NCBI GenBank assembly: GCA_045123975.1
Contig: JBGVKV010000111.1
Coordinates: 1-17,647 of the forward strand
Direction: 5' to 3'
DNA length: 17,647 bases
Source of the DNA: SIG701 sp045123975
GTDB lineage: Bacteria > Bacillota > Clostridia > Oscillospirales > CAG-272
Positions 1 through 4,981 of this stretch are shown here, piece by piece (the first letter of the stretch is position 1; each line of letters begins with the position of its first letter). Position numbers and translations under genes: made by a program. The notes under the pieces were generated by a model. That model saw only the letters and a program-made list of their open reading frames with translations. It had not been told where the DNA came from and searched no databases.

Positions 1-1
1 A

Positions 2-100
2 AAGGTAAATGAGATCCTGAATAGTTGGCGGGAAGAAAATATATCCAGACAAAGCAAAGCGAACGAAAGCGGAGAAGATAAGGTTAATTTAAGCAAGTAA
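2..100 (+). CDS. 3' end of a gene, possibly a DnaD-domain protein (partial)
   Basis: An open frame enters from the left edge and gives 32 residues before a TAA stop at 98-100. The start of the visible peptide, VNEILNSWREENI, resembles the end of DnaD-type domains, which typically close with an Ile-Leu-x-x-Trp helix. The remaining tail is polar and lysine/serine rich, as in the disordered C-termini of such replication or phage-type proteins. The gene converges on the gap gene. The family call rests on about a dozen residues and is tentative; the frame could also belong to an unrelated protein. Confidence 0.42.
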   Translation, partial: KVNEILNSWREENISRQSKANESGEDKVNLSK

Positions 101-180
101 TTCATTCAAAAAGGGGATTCTCAGTAAGGAAATCCATTATCCCTTGCCCCCTAACGCTGATTTTCCAAGAAAAGCACCTT

Positions 181-218
181 AAAAAACAAAAAAGCGGACG
201 GGATAACCCGTCCGCTTT
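181..218 (-). terminator. Rho-independent terminator of gap
   Basis: A perfect 12-bp stem (191-202 paired with 207-218) with a 4-nt loop is followed, on the minus strand, by a T-rich run (complement of 181-190). It lies 15 bases past the gap stop codon. Confidence 0.93.
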
Positions 219-233
219 GTGCTGTCACAAAAC

Positions 234-1250
234 TTATGCCAGTTCTGCGAAGTACTTGATGGTGCGAACCATCTGGCTGGTGTAGGAGTTCTCGTTGTCG
301 TACCAAGAAACAACCTGTACCTGGTAGGTGTCGTCGTCGATCTTAGCAACCATGGTCTGAGTTGCATCGAACAGAGAACCGTAACGGATACCGATAACGT
401 CGGAGGATACGATCTCATCGGTGTTGTAACCGAAGGACTCGGTAGCAGCAGCCTTCATTGCGGCATTGATGCTGTCCTTGGTAACATCCTTACCCTTAAC
501 AACGGCTACCAGGATGGTGGTGGAACCGGTGCAGGTGGGAACACGCTGTGCGGAGCCGATCAGCTTGCCGTTCAGCTCGGGGATTACCAGACCGATAGCC
601 TTTGCAGCACCGGTGGAGTTGGGAACGATGTTCTGTGCGCCAGCGCGAGCACGGCGGAGGTCACCCTTTCTGTGGGGGCCGTCCAGGATCATCTGGTCAC
701 CGGTGTATGCATGAACGGTGGTCATGATACCGGACTGGATTGCATATGCATCGTTCAGAGCCTTTGCCATAGGAGCCAGGCAGTTGGTGGTGCAGGATGC
801 AGCGGAGATGATCTGGTCATCGGTGGTCAGGGTGTTGTGGTTTACGTTGTAAACGATGGTCTTCAGGTCGTTGCCTGCGGGAGCAGAGATAACAACCTTC
901 TTAGCGCCTGCGTTGATGTGAGCCATGGACTTCTCCTTGGAGCAGTAGAAGCCGGTGCACTCCAGAACAACGTCAACGCCCAGCTGACCCCAAGGGCAGT
1001 TAGCAGCGTCCTTCTCAGCGTAGATCTTCAGAGTCTTGCCGTCCACAGTGATGGTGCCGGCCTCGTCATCAGCGCATACGTCGTGATCGTAACGACCCTG
1101 AGCGGTGTCGTACTTCAGCAGATGAGCGAGCATCTTGGGGCTGGTCAGGTCGTTGATTGCTACTACTTCGTAGCCCTCAGCGCCGAACATCTGACGGAAT
1201 GCCAGACGGCCGATACGACCGAAACCGTTAATTGCAACTTTAACAGACAT
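234..1250 (-). CDS. gap: Glyceraldehyde-3-phosphate dehydrogenase, type I (NAD-dependent)
   Basis: This is the cytoplasmic glycolytic enzyme that converts glyceraldehyde-3-phosphate, phosphate and NAD+ to 1,3-bisphosphoglycerate and NADH. The 338-residue product has the family's usual length. It opens with the Rossmann motif INGFGRIGR (residues 7-15), has Asn-Asp at 33-34 where NAD-specific enzymes bind the adenine ribose, and carries the active-site signature SCTTNCLAP with the catalytic Cys153. His180 in TTVHAYT is the partner base. The ATG at 1250 is chosen because GGAGG lies 8 bases upstream; an in-frame TTG at 1265 would overlap that site. The gene is transcribed alone between its own promoter and terminator. 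Its high G/C third-position bias fits strong expression. Confidence 0.98.
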   Translation of the reverse strand: MSVKVAINGFGRIGRLAFRQMFGAEGYEVVAINDLTSPKMLAHLLKYDTAQGRYDHDVCADDEAGTITVDGKTLKIYAEKDAANCPWGQLGVDVVLECTGFYCSKEKSMAHINAGAKKVVISAPAGNDLKTIVYNVNHNTLTTDDQIISAASCTTNCLAPMAKALNDAYAIQSGIMTTVHAYTGDQMILDGPHRKGDLRRARAGAQNIVPNSTGAAKAIGLVIPELNGKLIGSAQRVPTCTGSTTILVAVVKGKDVTKDSINAAMKAAATESFGYNTDEIVSSDVIGIRYGSLFDATQTMVAKIDDDTYQVQVVSWYDNENSYTSQMVRTIKYFAELA

Positions 1251-1327
1251 GTTTGTATCCTCCAAATATATAATTATTATTTTGGGACATTTTTACAGAG
1301 AGTATAAACATACACCCTCGATCATAT

Positions 1328-1356
1328 ATTTTATATCATTTAAGGCAAATATACAA
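1328..1356 (-). promoter_or_regulatory. Probable promoter of gap
   Basis: On the minus strand a -35 like TTGTAT (complement of 1351-1356) and a -10 like TAAAAT (complement of 1328-1333) are separated by 17 bp, about 80 bases before the gap start. The surroundings are very A/T-rich, so other registers are possible (for example TATAAA with a 15-bp spacer). No operator palindrome was seen. Confidence 0.5.
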
Positions 1357-1475
1357 GTGTTTTTTTCAAATTTATAACTTTTTTCCCATTTTCACAAATT
1401 CAGGGGGATTTTTTGCTCTTTTTTATTCATATAAGGTACCGGGGAAATTGTTTGGAATATTTTCGTTCTTTTTGC

Positions 1476-1504
1476 TTGACAAGGCGGGAAAGATATAGTA
1501 TAAT
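1476..1504 (+). promoter_or_regulatory. Consensus promoter of the tRNA-Leu unit
   Basis: A perfect TTGACA at 1476-1481 and a perfect TATAAT at 1499-1504 are separated by 17 bp. Transcription would begin about 15 bases before the tRNA 5' end. Confidence 0.95.
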
Positions 1505-1525
1505 ATCATCCGTCGATAACGGCAC

Positions 1526-1610
1526 GCGGAAGTGGCGGAACCGGCAGACGCGCACGTTTGAGGGGCGTGTGGATCACTCCGTACGGGTTCAAGTCCCGTC
1601 TTCCGCACCA
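1526..1610 (+). tRNA. tRNA-Leu, anticodon GAG
   Basis: The 85-nt gene folds as a class II tRNA. The acceptor stem GCGGAAG (1526-1532) pairs with CTTCCGC (1600-1606). The anticodon stem CACGT/GCGTG carries the loop TTGAGGG, giving anticodon GAG, which reads CUC and CUU leucine codons. A long variable arm follows, and the T arm is ACGGG-TTCAAGT-CCCGT. The discriminator A and the CCA end are encoded. It has a consensus promoter and is followed by a terminator hairpin. Its last 21 bases and the two that follow recur downstream in the structured repeats. Confidence 0.97.
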
Positions 1611-1650
1611 AACAAAGGCATCATCCTTTTGGATGGTGCCTTTGTTTCTT
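1611..1650 (+). terminator. Terminator after tRNA-Leu
   Basis: GGCATCATCC (1617-1626) pairs with GGATGGTGCC (1631-1640), allowing one G-U pair, across a TTTT loop. The stem is extended by AAACAAA with TTTGTTT. The trailing T-run is interrupted (TTTGTTTCTT), so some readthrough into the structured units is possible. Confidence 0.75.
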
Positions 1651-1661
1651 GTATAGATGCA

Positions 1662-1742
1662 GGGACTTGAAGGGCCGGTAGTGAATGACTGCCGGGGGCA
1701 GTCAGAGCCGGCCACCGCTCTGGCCGAAGCCAGGCAAGTCCC
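1662..1742 (+). ncRNA. Structured tandem unit 1 downstream of tRNA-Leu
   Basis: This 81-nt element folds into a three-way junction. The outer stem is GGGACTTG (1662-1669) with CAAGTCCC (1735-1742). One arm is GGCCGG/CCGGCC (1673-1678 with 1708-1713), topped by an 8-bp hairpin (1686-1693 with 1697-1704, loop GGG). A second hairpin is CTGGC-CGAA-GCCAG (1720-1733). The unit runs into a copy of the tRNA tail and then a terminator. I do not recognise it as a known RNA family. No promoter of its own was seen, so expression would depend on readthrough from the tRNA. A DNA-level role, such as a small inverted-repeat mobile element, is equally open. Confidence 0.65.
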
Positions 1743-1755
1743 GTCTTCCGCACCA

Positions 1756-1796
1756 AAATACAGGCATTGCCCATCGGGTGATGCCTGTATTTTTTT
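1756..1796 (+). terminator. Terminator between the two structured units
   Basis: A 12-bp stem (1756-1767 with 1781-1792) has a 13-nt loop that can itself form CCC/GGG pairs. It is followed by a T-run at 1790-1796. It occupies the same position after unit 1 that the first terminator has after the tRNA, but its sequence is different. Confidence 0.85.
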
Positions 1797-1810
1797 GATT
1801 TATGTGAAAC

Positions 1811-1893
1811 GGGACTTGAAGGGCCGGGAGTGAATGACTGCCGGTGGCAGTCAGAGCCGGCCACCGCTCCGGTCCGCAGACCGGGCAAGTCCC
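1811..1893 (+). ncRNA. Structured tandem unit 2 downstream of tRNA-Leu
   Basis: This is the second copy of the three-way-junction element, 83 nt. Its outer stem (1811-1818 with 1886-1893) extends to 10 bp with AC/GT at 1809-1810 and 1894-1895. The arm GGCCGG/CCGGCC lies at 1822-1827 and 1857-1862, the 8-bp hairpin at 1835-1842 and 1846-1853, and the second hairpin CCGGTC-CGCA-GACCGG at 1869-1884. Compared with unit 1, the last hairpin has a U-A pair changed to C-G and one extra U-A pair inserted. The remaining differences fall in loops or single-stranded positions. The tRNA tail after it has decayed, and I see no terminator following it. Confidence 0.65.
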
Positions 1894-1925
1894 GTCTTTC
1901 TGCCAAAGTATGACGTGCCTCCCTA

Positions 1926-1954
1926 TTGCTCCGCCGCAGGACTTGTGATATAAT
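1926..1954 (+). promoter_or_regulatory. Promoter of the flavodoxin-domain gene
   Basis: TTGCTC (1926-1931) and a perfect TATAAT (1949-1954) are separated by 17 bp. The TGTGA just before the -10 gives a weak extended -10 character. The start codon is 33 bases downstream of the -10. Confidence 0.75.
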
Positions 1955-1986
1955 ATTCAGTAAGTATTTATTTAAGGGAGAGTCCT

Positions 1987-2496
1987 ATGAAACCGTCTGC
2001 CATCGTTTACACATCCAACACGGGATTTACCGCCCGCTATGCCAAGCTACTGGGAGAAAAAACCACCTTGCCCGTGCACTCTCTGGATGAAGCCAAAGCC
2101 TCACTCGCCAAAGACACGCCCGTTCTATATCTTGGTTGGCTGATGGCCGGCACCGTCCGCGGATACAAAAAAGCCGCTAAGCGATACAAAATCTGTGCCG
2201 TGTGCGGTGTGGGACTTTGCGATACAGGCTCGCTCCTGGCTGAGATCCGCCGGTCGGAAAAGATCCCCGCCGCCACCCCTCTGTTCACACTGCAGGGCGG
2301 CATCGATCACGAAAAGCTCAGTGGCATATACAAGCGGATGATCGACACGCTGATTTTGTTTATGCGAAAAAAGAAAAACAAAACCGAGGATGACAAACGA
2401 ATGCTGTATCTTCTGGAAACCACCGGGGATTACGTATCCGAGGAACATCTTTCAGATGTATACCGCTGGTACGATTCCGCCGACGATATGGCATAA
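1987..2496 (+). CDS. Flavodoxin-domain protein
   Basis: This 169-residue soluble protein begins with a flavodoxin fold. Residues 5-8 form the first beta strand, and TSNTGFT (9-15) is the phosphate-binding loop typical of FMN flavodoxins and of HemG-type proteins. A second strand, PVLYLGWLMAG (45-55), matches the loop that packs over the flavin. Residues 70-78 (C-x2-C-x4-C) are unusually cysteine rich beside that site. The C-terminal part (127-169) is charged and has no recognised domain. It probably transfers electrons with bound FMN; the partner is unknown. AGGGAG lies 7 bases before the ATG. The gene stands alone with its own promoter and converges on the MerR gene. Confidence 0.8.
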   Translation: MKPSAIVYTSNTGFTARYAKLLGEKTTLPVHSLDEAKASLAKDTPVLYLGWLMAGTVRGYKKAAKRYKICAVCGVGLCDTGSLLAEIRRSEKIPAATPLFTLQGGIDHEKLSGIYKRMIDTLILFMRKKKNKTEDDKRMLYLLETTGDYVSEEHLSDVYRWYDSADDMA

Positions 2497-2550
2497 AACA
2501 GAAGGATCCCCTGCCCCGCTTCAAACCGGGACAGGGGATTCCGTTTATTT
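2497..2550. terminator. Shared bidirectional terminator
   Basis: A long stem (2504-2518 with 2527-2542, one or two mismatches) lies between two convergent stop codons. It has TTTATTT on the right for the plus strand and, on the minus strand, CTGTTTTAT for the opposite direction. The minus-strand stop overlaps the right flank. Confidence 0.85.
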
Positions 2551-3462
2551 GGACTCGTCCTTATATAAGCTTACGGCACTCAGAATTGCCGCAGCCATAA
2601 GAGGAACAAACTTCAGAGACTGTATCAGAATGTCAAACCACTGTTCTGCGGAAAAGAATATGCCGTGCATAAAGGAGAATCGGTAATCAATGAACTCATA
2701 GAAAAACATCCCCTCCTTCACGGCGGCGGGCAACAGCAAAAGGACAAGTGCAGAGGCAACGGTGAGCACCAGTGTACTGATCTGCAGTGAGCGCTTTCCA
2801 CGTAAGATATACGCAAAAGCACACACGGCGGCGGCCAGGACGAGCAGCACTGCGATAAATCCACCCATATACGTTACGAGGGATTCCCAATGAAATGCAT
2901 AGTCCAATTTGAATCCTCCGCCCACCAGCACGCGGGTTTTCGCAAACGCGGCACGGAGGGTGACGGAAAACAGTCCAAGTGATCCGAGGAGCAAAAATAC
3001 GAATGTAAACAATGAGGTTGTACGGCGTTGCAAGAGCGTTTTCAATTCACGGAACGACATATTGGAATCCTCCTTTGGAATAGTTTGAGAGGAGGCAGAT
3101 GCGCGGATCCCGTCAGCGATCGTCCGACAGGATATGGGTGTATCGGCGGGAATGGCAGACAGTTTTTGCAGGATTTCCTGTTTCTGTTCGATCTCCTCCG
3201 TCAGTGCGTCCCGATGCCCCTCCAGCACCTCCCTCGCACACGAAGGATCTTCCTGCATCCGGCGGATATCCGAAAGAGAGAATCCGGCACGGCGGAGGGT
3301 CGCGATCACCTCCAGGATTTCCACATCCTCTTCACTGAACGTGATAGATTTCCGGCCGGCATAGCTACTGTCCTGCCGAGGTGACAAAAGTCCGTTTTCA
3401 ATATACAGACGGACGGCCCGATCACTCAGTCCCGTTCTCGCCAAAACGTCCTTCATACGCAT
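2545..3462 (-). CDS. MerR-family regulator with a C-terminal membrane domain
   Basis: The 305-residue protein begins with a MerR winged helix-turn-helix (residues 1-70): RMKDVLARTGLSDRAVRLYI, then a wing and the FSxxDIxxM segment. A dimerisation coiled coil follows (about 80-102). After a linker come four hydrophobic segments (about 150-170, 196-220, 226-247 and 280-300), so DNA binding would be tethered to the membrane. The effector-binding domains of soluble MerR proteins are absent, so the membrane part is probably the sensor. The ATG at 3462 is chosen because AAGGAG precedes it by 8 bases; the in-frame GTG at 3480 lies on the wrong side of that site. An internal start (see the entry at 3058-3076) could yield the membrane domain alone. 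Target genes are unknown; autoregulation is likely from the operator in its promoter. Confidence 0.88.
   Translation of the reverse strand: MRMKDVLARTGLSDRAVRLYIENGLLSPRQDSSYAGRKSITFSEEDVEILEVIATLRRAGFSLSDIRRMQEDPSCAREVLEGHRDALTEEIEQKQEILQKLSAIPADTPISCRTIADGIRASASSQTIPKEDSNMSFRELKTLLQRRTTSLFTFVFLLLGSLGLFSVTLRAAFAKTRVLVGGGFKLDYAFHWESLVTYMGGFIAVLLVLAAAVCAFAYILRGKRSLQISTLVLTVASALVLLLLPAAVKEGMFFYEFIDYRFSFMHGIFFSAEQWFDILIQSLKFVPLMAAAILSAVSLYKDESK
3058..3076 (-). promoter_or_regulatory. Internal ribosome binding site and in-frame start within merR
   Basis: On the minus strand AAAGGAGG (complement of 3069-3076) is followed after 8 bases by an in-frame ATG (complement of 3058-3060), codon 135. Translation from here would give a 171-residue protein containing all four membrane segments but no DNA-binding domain. 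Confidence 0.55.
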
Positions 3463-3475
3463 ACGATCATCTCCT

Positions 3476-3515
3476 TTCACCCAGATTCTATCATTTCACC
3501 CTGGGTGAATGTCAA
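3476..3515 (-). promoter_or_regulatory. MerR-type promoter and operator
   Basis: On the minus strand TTGACA (complement of 3510-3515) and TAGAAT (complement of 3485-3490) are separated by 19 bp, the over-long spacer typical of MerR-controlled promoters. The spacer contains a perfect 15-bp palindrome, TTCACCC-T-GGGTGAA on the plus strand (3495-3509). A third TTCACCC half-site at 3476-3482 lies between the -10 and the ribosome binding site. Known MerR proteins untwist such spacers, so autoregulation is the natural reading. Confidence 0.9.
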
Positions 3516-3681
3516 CCGTTTTTGCAAATATTTTTGAAAAAAACGAAAAATTCATCCATTTTCCCAGGCCACCTAAACCGTTTCAAAGCCGTGTCGGATA
3601 CCCGTCTTTTCTTTTTCATCAAAATAACGAAATCCCCCTTTTTTTGCCCCCGAAATTCGTCATATCTCTATATTCTTTTCA
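3516..3681. other. Intergenic stretch with no recognised feature
   Basis: This region between the divergent merR and dehydrogenase promoters is A/T-rich with several pyrimidine runs. I see no gene, no clear hairpin and no operator-like palindrome in it. Confidence 0.6.
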
Positions 3682-3710
3682 TTGACAAATCCACCCGTTT
3701 GTATTATAAT
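3682..3710 (+). promoter_or_regulatory. Consensus promoter of the succinate-pathway operon
   Basis: Perfect TTGACA (3682-3687) and TATAAT (3705-3710) hexamers are separated by 17 bp. The predicted start near 3717 leaves a leader of about 218 nt before the first gene. No second good promoter was found in the leader. Confidence 0.9.
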
Positions 3711-3716
3711 ACTTTA

Positions 3717-3934
3717 TATATGTGATTTCCTGGAGTTTTGTCTCCTGTGGTATGGACTCCGCCGCGCAAACTGTGTGTTTTGCACAAATTCAATCCTGAC
3801 ACTCTTTGCCCGGCTGTTTATTTTGTCCTTTTATATCGTTCATCAATTATCGATATACGGACAGGCGGCTTCTTTTCCGGCAGATCACACAATTACCGTA
3901 TAACAATACACATATATTTAAGGAAGGCAAACCA
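3717..3934 (+). promoter_or_regulatory. Long 5' leader with a hairpin
   Basis: The inferred untranslated leader contains a stem-loop at 3824-3863. TGTCC (3824-3828) pairs with GGACA (3859-3863), and TATATCG (3832-3838) pairs with CGATATA (3851-3857), around a 12-nt loop. A smaller hairpin, GGAG/CTCC, lies near the 5' end. I could not match it to a known riboswitch, and no T-run follows the main hairpin. It ends at the ribosome binding site AAGGAAGG. Its role is unknown. Confidence 0.4.
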
Positions 3935-4879
3935 ATGAGCAAGATTACCATCATCGGCACCGGCAGCGTAGGCTCTACCATCGCTTATACGCTGGCTGTT
4001 GCAGGCATCGCCAACGAGATCGTAATGATCGACCTGAACACCGAAAAGGCTCTGGGAGAAGCGCTGGATATCCGTCAGGGCATCCCCTTCTGCGCTCCCT
4101 GCTCCATCTATGCAGGCGACTATCGCGATGCGGTAAATTCCGACATCGTCGTTCTCACCTCCGGTGTAGCACGTAAACCCGGTCAGTCCCGTCTGGATCT
4201 GGCCCAGATCAACGTAAACATCACCAAGAGCATCATCCCTGAGATCACCCGCTATGCCCCCAACGCGAAGTACGTAATCGTCAGCAACCCTGTTGACATT
4301 CTTACCTATACCTTCTGCAAGTGCTCCGGTTTGCCTGAGAAGCAGATCATCGGTTCCGGTACCATTCTGGACACCGCCCGTCTGCGTGCAAGACTGTCCG
4401 AATACTACCAGATCAACCAGAAGAACGTGCACGCCTACATCATGGGTGAGCACGGTGACTCCGCTTTCGTTCCGTGGTCCATCGCCAACATCTCCAACGT
4501 TCCCGTGGACGATTACCCCAACTACCTGTCCAACAACGACGGTATGATTCCTCCCCTGAACCACGATGAGATCGAGAACTACGTTCGCAAGTCCGGTGCG
4601 CGCGTTATCGCCCGCAAGGGTGCTACCTTCTACGCCGTATCCGTTTCCGTGTGCCATATCTGCAAGGCACTGCTGGGCTCCATTGACACCACCATGACCG
4701 TCTCCACCATGATGCACGGTGAGTACGGCATCGATGACGTATGTCTCAGCGTACTGAACATCGTCGGCCGCGAAGGTGCGGAAGGCAAGGTGATCATGCC
4801 TCTGACCGACGGCGAGGTTGCTCTGCTTAACAAGAGTGCGGAAAGCCTGAAGGAAGTTATCCGCAGTCTGGAGATCTGA
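3935..4879 (+). CDS. LDH/MDH-family dehydrogenase, predicted malate dehydrogenase
   Basis: This 314-residue, NAD-dependent 2-hydroxyacid dehydrogenase belongs overall to the L-lactate dehydrogenase-like branch. Visible features are the Rossmann loop GTGSVGS (8-14), Asp33 for NAD preference, Asn118 in SNPVD, Asp146 and Arg149 in ILDTAR, and the catalytic His173 in GEHGD. The substrate loop reads AR-KPGQSR (79-86), so the specificity position (Gln102 in classical LDH numbering) is Arg80, as in malate dehydrogenases. Thr231, in contrast, is LDH-like. Known engineering of Bacillus LDH shows that Gln102Arg alone converts it to a malate dehydrogenase. With fumarase next, reduction of oxaloacetate to malate is the best reading; automatic annotation would probably say ldh. 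The ATG at 3935 follows AAGGAAGG. First gene of the operon. Confidence 0.85.
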   Translation: MSKITIIGTGSVGSTIAYTLAVAGIANEIVMIDLNTEKALGEALDIRQGIPFCAPCSIYAGDYRDAVNSDIVVLTSGVARKPGQSRLDLAQINVNITKSIIPEITRYAPNAKYVIVSNPVDILTYTFCKCSGLPEKQIIGSGTILDTARLRARLSEYYQINQKNVHAYIMGEHGDSAFVPWSIANISNVPVDDYPNYLSNNDGMIPPLNHDEIENYVRKSGARVIARKGATFYAVSVSVCHICKALLGSIDTTMTVSTMMHGEYGIDDVCLSVLNIVGREGAEGKVIMPLTDGEVALLNKSAESLKEVIRSLEI

Positions 4880-4898
4880 TATACTGTATACAAACACA

Positions 4899-4928
4899 GC
4901 CTGCCCCAGCCGAAAGGCGGGGGCAGGC
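4899..4928 (+). other. Stable intercistronic hairpin with GAAA loop
   Basis: GCCTGCCCC (4899-4907) pairs perfectly with GGGGCAGGC (4920-4928). Inside, GCC-GAAA-GGC (4909-4918) makes a GNRA-capped tip. No T-run follows on the plus strand, so it is not a typical terminator. It could mark a processing or stability boundary between the dehydrogenase and fumarase messages, or cause partial termination. Confidence 0.6.
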
Positions 4929-4981
4929 ATGTGCCGTTATTTACCTATTGTTTATATTATCCAATTTCAAGGAGATACATA

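Larger units (their letters stand above)
1590..1907 (+). repeat. Three direct copies of the tRNA-Leu 3' tail
   Basis: The 23 bases at 1590-1612 (T-loop end to CCA plus AA) recur identically at 1735-1757 and in decayed form at 1886-1907. The spacings are 145 and 151 bp. The two downstream copies form the 3' ends of the two structured units. The copies lack the 5' half of a tRNA, so they are tails only. Such tail copies can arise from integration at a tRNA gene or from tandem duplication; the sequence does not decide between these. Confidence 0.9.

Noticed and set aside
111..157. Hairpin AAGGGAT/ATCCCCTT on the minus strand as a second terminator downstream of gap
   Set aside because: The stem is short and imperfect with a loop of about 20 bases; the perfect terminator at 181-218 already explains termination.
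219..1307. Long open frame antisense to gap
   Set aside because: It is a shadow of the biased codon use in gap; it has no recognisable domain and no start signal.
1413..1906. Short open frames across the tRNA and repeat region on both strands
   Set aside because: They run through the tRNA gene, terminators and hairpins, have no ribosome binding sites, and owe their openness to the GC-rich repeats.
1650..1910. CRISPR-like array
   Set aside because: Only two long units with internal symmetry and no unique spacers of constant length; they are structured repeats containing tRNA tails.
3463..3480. GTG at 3480 as the start of the MerR gene
   Set aside because: The ribosome binding site AAGGAG lies downstream of this codon and is correctly placed for the ATG at 3462.
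3717..3934. Rex-type redox operator upstream of the dehydrogenase gene
   Set aside because: I looked for TTGTGA/TCACAA and TTGTTAA/TTAACAA palindromes and found only isolated half-like strings such as TTTTGCACAAA.
4899..4928. Rho-independent terminator after the dehydrogenase gene
   Set aside because: The stem is good but no T-run follows on the plus strand, so I list it only as a hairpin.
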